Shown one piece after another: positions 34,945 through 45,500 of a DNA stretch of 64,000 nucleotides (position 1 is the first letter of the stretch; the number at the start of each line of letters is the position of its first letter). The stretch spans positions 223,695 to 287,694 of the forward strand of contig NZ_JACABA010000004.1 of assembly GCF_013377015.1 (NCBI RefSeq), given 5' to 3'. Below the pieces are notes generated by a model. That model did not search any database, was not told the DNA's origin, and was given only the letters and a program-made list of their open reading frames with translations. A program made the translations under genes and the position numbers. Origin of the DNA: Rhodopseudomonas sp. (GTDB lineage: Bacteria; Pseudomonadota; Alphaproteobacteria; Rhizobiales; Xanthobacteraceae).

Positions 34945-35057
34945 CATGCGGGGTCAATTGGTGAAATTTAAGTCAAATTGTCCGACCCCGGACATGCTCG
35001 TTTACGCCATCCAAACTCGTCCAGCGAGAAAATGCACCAGGAAGTTCCGGGTGTTTC

Positions 35058-37748
35058 ATGGCTGGCAAGTTTCGGCAAGCAGGCGGCATAGCAGCGACAG
35101 CGATAGTGGGAGCGGCGTGGCTGGCAGGTCTCGGTGCGCAGCGCGCTGCCGCGGCCGCAGCGACCGACTTCGCGCCGTCGGGCTATATCGAATTGCTCGA
35201 GCCGGAAACCATGTGGGAGCTGCTGATTGGCGGTTTTGTCGTCGCGTCGTTCCTCGCCGCCGTCGCGCTGTGGACGATGTCGACCTTGCGCCGGCAGAGG
35301 CGATCGCATCATCGCAAGAACCTGTTGGTCAATTCCGTCCTGAACAATCTCAAGCAGGGGGTGGTGATCGTCGATGCCCGGAACAAGGTGGCGTTCTGCA
35401 ACGACCGCTTTCTGGAGATTTATGGCCTGACCCGCAGCGATGTTCCGCGCGGCATGACCGGCTTGGAATTGCTCGACCTGCGCCGTGCGCGCGGCACGCT
35501 GGATCTCAGCACGGAGGATTTCTACAAGAATGCCAGCTCCGCTCAGGGCCATATCGCCGAACTGCCCGACGGACGATCGGTGCTGGTGAGATTCTCGCAG
35601 TTGCCGAACGGCAGTTCGGTGGCAACTCACGATGATTGCACGGAGCAGCGCGTGCTGTCCCAGCAATTGGCCAGGACCAAGCAATTTCTGGAATCGGTAG
35701 TCGACAATATCCCGGTCTGCGTCGCCGCCAAGAACCTCGAGGACGGCCGCTACATCCTCGTCAACCGCGCGTTCGAAGCCTTCATGCAACTAGGTCGCGA
35801 CCAGATTCTCGACAAACGTCCCGAAGAAATTTTCTCTCCGCAATCGGCGGCGGCGATCAGGGAAGCCGACCAGCAGGCGCTGGCCGCGTCGGAACGCCCG
35901 CTGCAGATTGAAATGCTGATCGAGCGCGACGAGCGCATATGCATGCTGGCGACCAACCGCGTGGTCGCCCGCGACGACAAGAACCAGCCCGAATATCTGA
36001 TCGCCTTGTTCGAGGATGTCACCGAACGCCGGGCGATGTCCAAGGAGTTCGCGAAGACCAAGAAATTCCTCGAACTCGTGGTCGACAATGTACCGGTGTC
36101 GCTCACGGTGCAGGACGCCGGCGACGGACGCTATTTGCTCGCTAACCGTGGTGCTGAAACCATCCTCAACCGCCGCCGCGAGGATGCCATCGGGCTGACC
36201 TGCAGCGACATCTTCAACGCCAAGGAAGCCAAGCTGATCGCCGATCGCGACGCGATCGCGATTGGAAAGAAGCAATTGCTCACCGAAGAGCACCCGATCA
36301 GCACCAAAGACGGATTGCGGCTGTTCCTGACCCGGCGCATGACCGTGCTGGACGACATGGGCGAGCCGCAATATCTGATCAAGACCCATGAAGACGTCAC
36401 CGATCGCCGCCAGACCGAATCCCGGATGGCGCATATGGCCTATCACGACGGCCTGACCGACTTGCCGAACCGCCCCGCCTTCATCCAGGCGCTGTCGCAG
36501 ATGATCGAGGCCAGCAGGACCGGCAAAGACGAGTTCGCGGTGCTGTCGGTCGATCTCGACGGCCTCAAGGAGATCAACGACGTGTTCGGCCACGCCATCG
36601 GCGACAAGCTGCTGATCGAGGTGTCGCGCCGGATCGAGACGGCGTCCCGCGGCGGCGTGGTGGCGCGGCTGAGCGGCGACGAGTTTGGCCTGATCATCGA
36701 CGGCCCGCAGCCCGCGGCCGCGAGGGAACTCGCCGAGCAAGTGGCCAAGGCGCTGGCGACCGGTTTCGTGATCGACGGAAAATCGGTGCGGATCGGCGTC
36801 ACCACCGGCATTTCGGTGTTCCCGAGCAACGGCATCGACGCGGCGTCGCTGCTCGCCAATGCCGGCGCGGCGCTGTTCCGCGCCAAGGCGAAATCGCGCG
36901 GTTCGGTGAGCGTGTTCGAGCCGGAGATGGATCTGCAGATCCGCGACCGGCGGGTGCTGCATCAGGATCTGTCCGGCGCGATCCGCAATGGCGAACTCTC
37001 GCTGCACTATCAGCCCCAGGCGAGCAGCCGCACCCGGATCGGCAATGGGGATATTATCGGCTTCGAAGCGTTGGCCCGCTGGCACCATCCGGTGCGCGGC
37101 CTGGTCCCTCCTGGCGAATTCATTCCGCTGGCGGAAGAGAGCGGCTTGATCGTCGAAATGGGCGAATGGATCCTGCGCGAGGCGTGCCGCGAGGCCGCAT
37201 CTTGGCCGAAGCCGTTGCAGATCGCGGTCAACCTGTCGCCGGCGCAATTCCTCAACACCGATCTGGTCGGCTACGTGCACACGATCCTGCTCGAAACCGG
37301 GCTGAAGCCGGGCCGGCTGGAGCTGGAAATTACCGAGGGCGTGCTGATCGAGGATTTCGACCGCGGACTTGCTTTGCTGCGGCGGCTGACGGCGCTGGGC
37401 GTCCGGGTCTCGATGGACGATTTCGGCAGCGGCTACTCCTCGCTGACCTATCTGCAGGCGTTCCCGTTCGACAAGATCAAGATCGATCGCGCCTTCATCA
37501 TGAACCTTGGCCGCAATCCGCAGTCTGCGGCGATCGTCCGCGCGGTGATCAACCTCGGTCATGGTCTCGGCGTCTCGATCGTCGCCGAAGGCGTCGAGAC
37601 CCAGGAGCAGCTCGACTTCCTGGTCGCCGAGGAATGCGACGCGGTGCAGGGCTACTTCATCGGCAGGCCCGCTCCGATCCAGCAATATGCCGCGCTGGTC
37701 GGCGCCGCCGCGCCGGATGTCATGGAGTCCGAGCGCAGGACCGGCTGA
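35058..37748 (+). CDS. Membrane-anchored PAS-PAS-PAS-GGDEF-EAL protein
   Basis: An 896-residue cyclic-di-GMP enzyme. An N-terminal signal-like stretch and one membrane helix (LLIGGFVVASFLAAVALWTM, about 55-74) are followed by three PAS units (about 90-195, 205-325, 335-455). The GGDEF domain (about 460-625) has SGDEF in place of GGDEF and no RxxD inhibitory site. The EAL domain (about 635-885) looks intact: EALAR, NLSPAQF, EITEG, DDFGSGYSS, EGVE, QGYFIGRP. It could make and degrade the messenger; a phosphodiesterase with regulatory GGDEF is also possible. The three PAS units suggest redox or ligand sensing. Confidence 0.93.
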   Translation: MAGKFRQAGGIAATAIVGAAWLAGLGAQRAAAAAATDFAPSGYIELLEPETMWELLIGGFVVASFLAAVALWTMSTLRRQRRSHHRKNLLVNSVLNNLKQGVVIVDARNKVAFCNDRFLEIYGLTRSDVPRGMTGLELLDLRRARGTLDLSTEDFYKNASSAQGHIAELPDGRSVLVRFSQLPNGSSVATHDDCTEQRVLSQQLARTKQFLESVVDNIPVCVAAKNLEDGRYILVNRAFEAFMQLGRDQILDKRPEEIFSPQSAAAIREADQQALAASERPLQIEMLIERDERICMLATNRVVARDDKNQPEYLIALFEDVTERRAMSKEFAKTKKFLELVVDNVPVSLTVQDAGDGRYLLANRGAETILNRRREDAIGLTCSDIFNAKEAKLIADRDAIAIGKKQLLTEEHPISTKDGLRLFLTRRMTVLDDMGEPQYLIKTHEDVTDRRQTESRMAHMAYHDGLTDLPNRPAFIQALSQMIEASRTGKDEFAVLSVDLDGLKEINDVFGHAIGDKLLIEVSRRIETASRGGVVARLSGDEFGLIIDGPQPAAARELAEQVAKALATGFVIDGKSVRIGVTTGISVFPSNGIDAASLLANAGAALFRAKAKSRGSVSVFEPEMDLQIRDRRVLHQDLSGAIRNGELSLHYQPQASSRTRIGNGDIIGFEALARWHHPVRGLVPPGEFIPLAEESGLIVEMGEWILREACREAASWPKPLQIAVNLSPAQFLNTDLVGYVHTILLETGLKPGRLELEITEGVLIEDFDRGLALLRRLTALGVRVSMDDFGSGYSSLTYLQAFPFDKIKIDRAFIMNLGRNPQSAAIVRAVINLGHGLGVSIVAEGVETQEQLDFLVAEECDAVQGYFIGRPAPIQQYAALVGAAAPDVMESERRTG

Positions 37749-37854
37749 CGTTCGATCGTTCGGTCGTTCGTCCCGGCGCTGCCGCCGATCAAGCTGGACA
37801 CGTCCCTGAAGTCCGGCTCTTGTGCGGGTCCGGGACTGTTGCGGATCGTCGCGC

Positions 37855-39324
37855 ATGGCGGACTATGACGTTGCGATCATCGGCGGCGGGCTGAACGGCA
37901 CCGCGATCGCGCGCGATGCCGCCGGGCGCGGCCTGCGGGTGATCCTGTTCGAACAGGACGACCTCGGCAGCGCCGCCTCGTCGTCGTCGTCCCGGCTGAT
38001 CCAAGGAGATCTGGCGCGACTGGAGCGTGGAGCGCTGCTGTCGGTGCGGACTGCATTGGCAGAGCGAAGCACGCTGTTGCGGACCGCGCCGCATCTCACA
38101 CGGCCGATCCGCGTCGTGATCCCGGCGCATGCCGACGAGCGTCGGCCGTGGCAGCTGCGCGGCTTGCTGCTGATCCACGATGCGCTGGCGTCCGGCTCGG
38201 GATTACCGTCGGCCACGACGCTCGATGTCACCCATCACCCGGTCGGAGTCGCGCTGCAACGGCCCTTCGGCACCGCCTTCGCCTATTCGGGCTGCGCCAT
38301 CGACGACTCCCGACTGGTAGTTCTCAACGCGGTCGATGCCGCCGAACGCGGCGCTGCGATCCGGACCGGGGCGCGCTGCGTTCGCGCCGACCGCGGCGAC
38401 AGCTGGCGGCTGGCGGTGATCGATCGCGGCCAGCGTCGGGTGATCACGGCGAGGGCGCTGGTCAACGCCACCGGCGCCTGGACCGGGTCGGTATTCGACA
38501 CGGTGTTGCGGCTTCCGGCGCCGCCGCTGCGGCTGCTGAAGGCGACCAGGATCGTGGTCGGGCGGCTGTTCGAGACCGACCATGTCTATCTGCTGCAGAA
38601 CCATGACGGCCGTCTGATCTATGCGGCGCCCTATGGCCCCGACTTCACGCTGGTCGGCTCGGTTGAGCGTGGTTTCGAGGGCGATCCCGCGATCGTGGCG
38701 GCGACCGCCAGCGAGATCGCCTATCTGTGCGACGCGGCCAACCGGTATTTCCGCGCGCGGATCGAGCCGGCCGATGTCGTGCGCGGCGTGGCGGGCGCCA
38801 ACGCCGTGGTCGACCGGCGGGCGCGGCGGCCGGTGCGCGACGGATTTCTGCAACTGGAGCATCGGACCAACGAAGCGCCATTGCTGACGATATCGGCCGG
38901 CGACATCACTACGTCGCGCAAGCGGGCGGAGCAGGCGGTGTCGCTGCTGACGCCGTTCTATCCGATGTCGCGACGCTGGACTGCGACCGCACCGCTGCCG
39001 GGCGGCGACTTCGCCTGGGCGCGGTTCGACGATCAGGTCGAAAAGGTGCGGGAGAGCTGGGGCTTCCTGGGCGAGGCCGAGGCGCGCCGTCTGGTAGCAG
39101 CCTACGGCACACGGGTGGAGCGGGTGCTTGGCACGGCGCAAAGCCGCGACGAGCTTGGACCGACGTTCGGGCCGGACCTGACCGGCGCCGAGGTCCGCTA
39201 TCTGATGCGCGATGAATGGGCGCGGTTTCCCGAAGACGTTCTGTGGCGGCGCTCCAAGCTCGGCCTGACCATGCCGGTGCAGGATCGCGAACGACTTGCG
39301 GCGTTCATGGCCGAGGCCGGATGA
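37855..39324 (+). CDS. Divergent GlpD-like FAD-dependent glycerol-3-phosphate dehydrogenase
   Basis: A 489-residue flavoprotein with the FAD fold YDVAIIGGGLNGTAIARDAAGRG and the GlpD C-terminal domain (LTGAEVRYLMRDEWARFPEDVLWRRSKLGL). The motif usually read as RLIHGGLRYLE is RLIQGDLARLE here, losing the conserved His-Gly-Gly near the flavin, and the Arg-rich RRPWQLRGLLLIHD stretch is altered too. It may therefore act on another sn-glycerol or hydroxy-acid substrate. The start is the ATG at 37855. The gene is followed 91 bases later by a polyamine-type ABC transporter on the same strand. Confidence 0.82.
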   Translation: MADYDVAIIGGGLNGTAIARDAAGRGLRVILFEQDDLGSAASSSSSRLIQGDLARLERGALLSVRTALAERSTLLRTAPHLTRPIRVVIPAHADERRPWQLRGLLLIHDALASGSGLPSATTLDVTHHPVGVALQRPFGTAFAYSGCAIDDSRLVVLNAVDAAERGAAIRTGARCVRADRGDSWRLAVIDRGQRRVITARALVNATGAWTGSVFDTVLRLPAPPLRLLKATRIVVGRLFETDHVYLLQNHDGRLIYAAPYGPDFTLVGSVERGFEGDPAIVAATASEIAYLCDAANRYFRARIEPADVVRGVAGANAVVDRRARRPVRDGFLQLEHRTNEAPLLTISAGDITTSRKRAEQAVSLLTPFYPMSRRWTATAPLPGGDFAWARFDDQVEKVRESWGFLGEAEARRLVAAYGTRVERVLGTAQSRDELGPTFGPDLTGAEVRYLMRDEWARFPEDVLWRRSKLGLTMPVQDRERLAAFMAEAG

Positions 39325-39415
39325 TTACTGATCTTGATGCCGCCGTGTGCGGGGCGAGCTTGAGCTGGTCATGATCCGCCGTTAGCGTGCGGTTGGAAGA
39401 CGAGGTCGACGGTTG

Positions 39416-40585
39416 ATGGCTGAGGATATTGCAAACTCCGGGACGCTGCCGGACTCCGTCGATACAAGGTTGCCGCCCAAGGATGCGCCATTGTTGCGGA
39501 TCGACGCGGTCGAGAAGCGCTTCGGCGGATTCGTCGCGGTGGACGAATTGTCGCTCGAGATCAGGACCGGCGAATTCTTCGCGCTGCTCGGGCCGAGCGG
39601 CTGCGGCAAGACCACGCTGCTGCGGATGCTGGCCGGGTTCGAGAGCCCGGACCGCGGTCGGATCCTGCTCAACGGGCAGGATATCGCGGCCGTGCTGCCG
39701 CACCAGCGTCCGGTCAACATGATGTTCCAGAACTACGCGCTGTTTCCGCATCTTTCGGTGGCAGGCAACATCGCCTTCGGCCTGAAACGCGCCGGCCTGC
39801 CGGGCGCCGAGATCGCCGACCGGGTGGCGGAGATGGTGGCGCTGGTCAAGCTCGAGGGGCTGGAGAAGCGGCGGCCGGATCAACTGTCGGGCGGCCAGCA
39901 GCAGCGCGTCGCGCTGGCGCGGGCGCTGGCGCGGCGGCCGCAATTGCTGCTGCTCGACGAGCCGCTGGCTGCCCTCGACAAGAAATTGCGCGAGAGCACC
40001 CAGCTCGAATTGATGGCGCTGCAGCGTCGGCTCGGCACCACCTTCGTGATCGTCACCCACGATCAGGAAGAGGCGATGACGATGGCCGACCGGATCGGCG
40101 TGATGGAGTCCGGCCGGCTCGAACAGGTGGCGACGCCGCGCCAGCTTTATGAGGCGCCGGTGTCGCGCTGGGTCGCGGAATTCGTCGGCGACATCAATAT
40201 TTTCGAGGGCACTGTTGAGGCGCGCGACGGCGGTCGGCTGACGATCGCGACCCGTGACGCCGGCGCCATCGTCGCCGCCGCGCCGCGGCAGCCGGGCGAG
40301 ACGACCAGGATTTGCGTCGCGATCAGGCCGGAGAAGGTCAGGCTATCGCGCCGCGGTCCGGTGGCCGACGCGGTCGAGATCGGCGCGATCAACCGGCTCG
40401 AGGGTGTGGTGACCGACGTCAGCTACCTCGGCGGCCTGACCGGCTACACGGTCAAGCTTGACGACGGCGCATTGGTGCGGGCGTCGATGGCTAACATCGC
40501 ACGGCTCGATATCGATTCCTATGCGGCGGGCCAGCGCGTGGTGGCGTGGTTCTCGCCCGACGATTGCGTGGTGCTTGAGCGATGA
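39416..40585 (+). CDS. ABC transporter ATP-binding protein, spermidine/putrescine (PotA/PotG) type
   Basis: A 389-residue ATPase. Walker A is GPSGCGKTTLL, the signature LSGGQQQRVALARAL, Walker B LLLLDEPLAALD and the switch VTHDQEEAM. The C-terminal TOBE-like region (residues about 280-389) is typical of PotA/PotG. It energises the two permeases that follow, 24 and 938 bases downstream of its stop. A TTG at 39413 is an alternative start. Confidence 0.93.
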   Translation: MAEDIANSGTLPDSVDTRLPPKDAPLLRIDAVEKRFGGFVAVDELSLEIRTGEFFALLGPSGCGKTTLLRMLAGFESPDRGRILLNGQDIAAVLPHQRPVNMMFQNYALFPHLSVAGNIAFGLKRAGLPGAEIADRVAEMVALVKLEGLEKRRPDQLSGGQQQRVALARALARRPQLLLLDEPLAALDKKLRESTQLELMALQRRLGTTFVIVTHDQEEAMTMADRIGVMESGRLEQVATPRQLYEAPVSRWVAEFVGDINIFEGTVEARDGGRLTIATRDAGAIVAAAPRQPGETTRICVAIRPEKVRLSRRGPVADAVEIGAINRLEGVVTDVSYLGGLTGYTVKLDDGALVRASMANIARLDIDSYAAGQRVVAWFSPDDCVVLER

Positions 40586-40609
40586 GGGCAAGCCGATGAG
40601 TACAAGTCG

Positions 40610-41524
40610 ATGAGTGCCAGACGCATCTTCACCCGGCCGGCACGGATCGCGGTGCTGGCGCCGTATCTGTGGATGGCGCTGTTCTTCCTGGTGCCGTTCG
40701 GATTCGTGGTCAAGATCAGCCTGTCGCAGACCGCAATCGCGCAGCCGCCTTATCTGCCGGTGTTCGATCTCGCGGCCGGATGGAGCGCGATCAAGGCGGC
40801 GTTCGTGGCGCTGTCGCTCGATAATTTCCGGCTGCTGGTCTCCGACAATCTCTATGTGCTGTCCTGTCTGCGCAGCGTGATCGTCGCTTCGGTCTCGACC
40901 GCGATCCTGCTCGCGATCGGCTATCCGATCGCCTACGGCATGGCGCGACTGCCGAAGTCGTGGCAGCCCTTGGCGATGATGCTGGTGATCGTGCCGTTCT
41001 GGACCTCGTTCCTGATCCGGATCTATGCCTGGATCAACATCCTGCAGCACGACGGGCTGCTCAACAAAATCCTGCTGGCGCTGCACGTCGTCGCGGCGCC
41101 GGTGGTGTGGCTGTCGACCGACACCGCGATGTTTGTCGGCATCGTCTATTCCTATCTGCCGTTCATGATCCTGCCGCTGTACGCGACGCTGGCGAAGCTG
41201 CAGCCGTCGCTGCTGGAGGCCGCGGCCGATCTCGGCGCGTCGCCGCGCCGCGCGTTCTGGCTGGTGACATTCCCGCTGTCGCTGCCCGGCGTCGGCGCCG
41301 GCGTGCTGCTGTGCTTCATTCCGATCGTCGGCGAATTCGTGATCCCCGATCTGCTGGCCGGCTCGGATTCAATAATGATCGGGCAGACCCTGTGGCTGGA
41401 ATTCTTCACCAACCGGGACTGGCCGGTGGCATCGGCGCTCGCGGTCGTGCTGCTGGCGCTGCTGCTGCTGCCGCTGCTGATCTACGAACGCCTGCAACGC
41501 CGGCAGTTGGAAGGAGCGCAGTGA
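40610..41524 (+). CDS. ABC permease, PotB/PotH type
   Basis: A 304-residue inner-membrane permease with about six helices (LWMALFFLVPFGFVVKISLS, SVIVASVSTAILLAIGYPIAYG, LAMMLVIVPFWTSFLIRIY) and the EAA-type loop LEAAADLGASPRRAFWLVTFPLSLPG. It pairs with the downstream permease. The stop (TGA) shares one base with the next start. Confidence 0.92.
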   Translation: MSARRIFTRPARIAVLAPYLWMALFFLVPFGFVVKISLSQTAIAQPPYLPVFDLAAGWSAIKAAFVALSLDNFRLLVSDNLYVLSCLRSVIVASVSTAILLAIGYPIAYGMARLPKSWQPLAMMLVIVPFWTSFLIRIYAWINILQHDGLLNKILLALHVVAAPVVWLSTDTAMFVGIVYSYLPFMILPLYATLAKLQPSLLEAAADLGASPRRAFWLVTFPLSLPGVGAGVLLCFIPIVGEFVIPDLLAGSDSIMIGQTLWLEFFTNRDWPVASALAVVLLALLLLPLLIYERLQRRQLEGAQ

Positions 41525-42339
41525 TGGCTGCGCGCGCGTCACGACTCACCCGGTTCAATATCGCCGCGCTGGCGCTCGGCTTTGCGTTTCTGTATCTGCC
41601 GATCGTGATCCTGGTGATCTATTCGTTCAACGCCTCGAAGCTGGTCACGGTGTGGGGCGGCTGGTCGCTGCGCTGGTACGGCGATTTCTTCAACGACCAG
41701 GCGATGCTGGCGGCAGCCTGGATGAGCCTGCGAGTGGCGCTGGTCTCGGCCACGGCGGCGACCTTGCTCGGCACGCTGGCCGCGGTGGCGCTGTCGCGCG
41801 GCGGTCACTTCAGGGGCCGCACGCTGTTTTCCGGAATGCTGTACGCGCCGCTGGTGATGCCGGAAGTGATCACCGGGCTGTCGCTGCTGCTGCTGTTCGT
41901 GGCGCTCGACGCCGAGCGCGGTTTCTGGACCGTGACCATCGCCCACACCACGCTGACGATGTGCTTCGTCGCGGTGGTGGTGCAGTCGCGGCTCGGCTCG
42001 CTCGACCGCAGCCTTGAGGAGGCCGCGATGGATCTCGGCTGCGATCCGGTGCGGGCGTTCTTCGCCGCCACCGTGCCGTTGATCTGGCCTGCGGTCGCGG
42101 CCGGCTGGATGCTGGCCTGCGCGCTGTCGCTGGACGATCTGGTGATCGCCAGCTTCACCACCGGGCCGGGGTCGGCGACGCTGCCGATCCGGATCTATTC
42201 CGAGGTCCGGCTCGGGGTGAAGCCGGAGATCAACGCGATCTGCACGCTGATCATCGGGGTGGTGACGCTGGTGATCGTCGCCGCCTCGCTGGCGTCGAAA
42301 TTGTCGAGCGCGCGCGGCGAGAGCGCCGCGCCGCTATAG
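41524..42339 (+). CDS. ABC permease, PotC/PotI type
   Basis: A 271-residue permease with six helices and the EAA loop LEEAAMDLGCDPVRAFFAATVPLIWPA. Together with the ATPase and the first permease it forms an importer of the polyamine class. No periplasmic binding protein gene is present in the window, so either it lies elsewhere or another binding protein is shared. It overlaps the preceding gene by one base. Confidence 0.92.
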   Translation: MAARASRLTRFNIAALALGFAFLYLPIVILVIYSFNASKLVTVWGGWSLRWYGDFFNDQAMLAAAWMSLRVALVSATAATLLGTLAAVALSRGGHFRGRTLFSGMLYAPLVMPEVITGLSLLLLFVALDAERGFWTVTIAHTTLTMCFVAVVVQSRLGSLDRSLEEAAMDLGCDPVRAFFAATVPLIWPAVAAGWMLACALSLDDLVIASFTTGPGSATLPIRIYSEVRLGVKPEINAICTLIIGVVTLVIVAASLASKLSSARGESAAPL

Positions 42340-42587
42340 GCCGGGAATCTCGTGATATGGCATCATTTCAGTCGAAACTTGCCCAGTCGTTGGGCTGGTT
42401 AATCATATTGAAGTATTCTTAATCGAATATGGCGAAAATTGCGCGGAGTGAATGCCTCAGAAGAATCGTAGCGGATTTGAGAGGTTTCACATCATTCAAA
42501 ATACCGTTTGAGCCTGCTCGAAGAGCGATCTCGATCGGTGGCGATTGAGTGCAAGATTCCTAGCTTCCAGCATCGGACCGAAGATCG

Positions 42588-45500
42588 ATGAGTGGTACTG
42601 AGCATTCGGAAGCGAGGAGGCATGCCGATGCAGCGCGCGAGATGAGCCAGCGTGCGCTCGCGCAAATGGTATCTTTGTCCGGTAGCGATGAGAACAGCTT
42701 TCTTGTCGAAGCGCTGAACGAGACGGCAATCGTGGCGGTCACGGATGTCAAGGGCCGCATTCTGCATGCGAACGACAAATTCTGCGAGATCAGCGGTTAC
42801 TCGCGCGAGGAACTGATCGGACAAGATCACCGGATCCTCAAGTCCGGTGTGCACCCAGACCAGCTGTTTCGGGAGATGTACCGCGTCATCGGTAACGGTC
42901 GGGTCTGGCGCGGCGAATTCTGCAACAAGGCGAAGTCAGGCCGACTGTATTGGGTTGACACCACGATCATTCCGCGTCGTTCCATGAGCGGAAAGGTCAT
43001 CGGCTATACTTCGATCCGAATTGACATCAGTCAGCGCAAGCAGATGGAAGAAGCACTGCAGCGAAGCGAAGCGCTCAATCGCTCGACCATGATGGCTCTC
43101 GGAGAGGGCATTGTCGTTCAGGATCCGACAGGGGCGATCGTTTCGTTCAATCCTGCGGCTGAGAGAATTCTGGGGTTGGGCGGCGACGACATCAGTGGGG
43201 TTACGTCCGTCAGTCGGCGCTGGAGAGCGATCCGGGAAGATGGTCGAGAGTTTCCGGAGCACGAACATCCTGCGATGGTGACGCTGGCAACCGGAGAGCC
43301 GCAAACCGACGTGGTTATGGGGTTACGGAAGCAGGACGATTCCGTCGCATGGATTTCGATCAATTCGGTTGCGATTCCGGGGCGCGATGGCAGGTCGGTT
43401 GTTACGTCCTTTTCCGACATCACCGAGCGGCTGAGAACAAAGCAGATCCTCACCGAGTCGATCGCGGCAATCCCTGAAGGGTTCGTCGTCTACGATCGGG
43501 ATGATCGCCTGATTGCCTGCAACGATGCCTACCGCAACATCTATTCAGCGTCCGCATCCGCGATCCGAGTCGGTGCGACTTTCGAGGAAATACTCACTTG
43601 TGGCCTACAGAATGGGCAGTATCCAGAGGCCGGCGATTCAGTTGAGCAGCGTGCCGTTTGGTTCGCGCAACGTATGGTCCTCCATGCCGGCACCGCGTCG
43701 GACCTCATACAGCATTTACCCAACGGTCGATGGGTCCAGATTCGCGAGCGACGGACTCCGAGCGGATATGTCGTGGGTTTCCGCGCCGACATTACCGAGG
43801 TCAAGCGCGAAACAGCTCGCCTGAGAGCTGTGATCGACAATTTCCCGGGAGGCATCTCGCTATTTGATGCCGATCTAAATCTCATCGCGTGCAACGAGTC
43901 ATTTCGCACGCTCCTCGATCTGCCCCTATCGCTGTTTGATCGCGGACTGCCCACACTGGAGGCGATATTCCGGGCAAACGCTGAGCGCGGAGAATATGGC
44001 CCTGGCGAGATCGACCAGCAGGTCCTTGAGCGTATTGAATTGGCGAAACGACACGAACCTCACGTGTTCCAACGGGTTCGACCGAACGGCAAGGTACTTG
44101 AGATATGCGGAATCCCTGTCTCGGGCGGCGGTTTCATCAGTACATATGTGGACATCACCGATCGTCATGCGGCTGAACGTCTTCTGGCCGAAAGCGAGCA
44201 GCGAGCGCGAGAGCAGTCGGCAAGCCTCCAGGTTACGCTCGCTCACATGAGCCAAGGTCTGTCGATGTTCGATGGGCAAGACCGATTGATCGTTTGGAAC
44301 CAGAAGTTCGCCGAGATCTATGGTCTCACCCAGGAATTGCTTAAACAGGGCACGCCGGCAAAGGCGATTTCAGCCCATCTTCCGAGTGTTGGTTTTGTTG
44401 AAACGGATCAACCAAACTGGCGAAGAATGATTGCCGCTGGCCACGAGCTGACGGCGCGGCTTCGCGGCCGCGACGGTCGAGTGATTGAGGTAATCTATAC
44501 GCCGGTTTCCGGGAGCGGCTGGGTTGCCACACATGAAGATATCACGGATCGGGTTCTCTCTCAGAAGAAATTGACGCGTCAAGCCGAGGAATTGGCACGC
44601 ATCAACATGCAGCTTGACGCCGCGCTCGCGAATATGTCGCAAGGCTTGTGCCTGCTGGATCGAAATGGCTGTCTTGTTCTCACCAACAAGTACTTTCGCG
44701 AGATGTACGGCTTCAGCGAGCGGCAGATGCGTCGCGGTCTGCCGGTCCGTCAGCTTGTCGAGAGCTATGCAGAAAAATTCTCGACGCCCGGCTTTACAGT
44801 CAGCGAATTCGTCGACGCCATCCCGAATCAGGAAACCCGAGTACTGCAGCTCTCCGATGGTCGAGTCATCCAAATCCGCAGAGCGCCGACACCGGACGGG
44901 GGTTGGGTTGCAACGCATGAGGACATCACCGACCGGGAACGGTCGGCCCAGCAGGTGTCGTACCTGGCATTCCACGATCTCCTGACCGGCCTCGCCAATC
45001 GAACCGTCTTCAACAAGAAAGTCGAGGAGGCATTGGCCGATCGAGGCGATGGCCTCAATGTGCTTCTGATCGACCTGGATCGATTCAAGTCGGTCAACGA
45101 CTGCTTTGGTCACGCCGCAGGAGATCACTTGTTGAAGTTGGTCGCCGGCAGAATGAGTAAACTCGTTCGCAACGGGGATCTGGTCGCACGGGTTGGAGGT
45201 GATGAATTTGCCATTCTTCAGAGGCCTACGGAGAACCAACGCGAGGCAGCCATTTCACTTTCGGCAAGGCTAGTTGAAGCGCTTGCGCAACCCTACGATC
45301 TAAATGGCAGGCGGGCGCTGATCGGAACCAGCATCGGGGTTGCAATGAGAGCCGACCCAGACGAGTCGATGGAAGGTCTTGTCCATCGAGCTGACCTTGC
45401 CCTCTATGAAGTCAAATCATCCGGCCGAAATGGCTACCTGATTTATGATGAGGCACTTGGAGGTCGCGCTCAAGAGCGGCTAGTACTGGAGAACGATCTA

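Noticed and set aside
35790..37856. A 688-codon open frame on the minus strand opposite the three-PAS GGDEF-EAL gene
   Set aside because: It mirrors a clear protein on the plus strand, is rich in Arg/His/Asp/Gly low-complexity runs and has no domain; such antisense frames are common at this GC.
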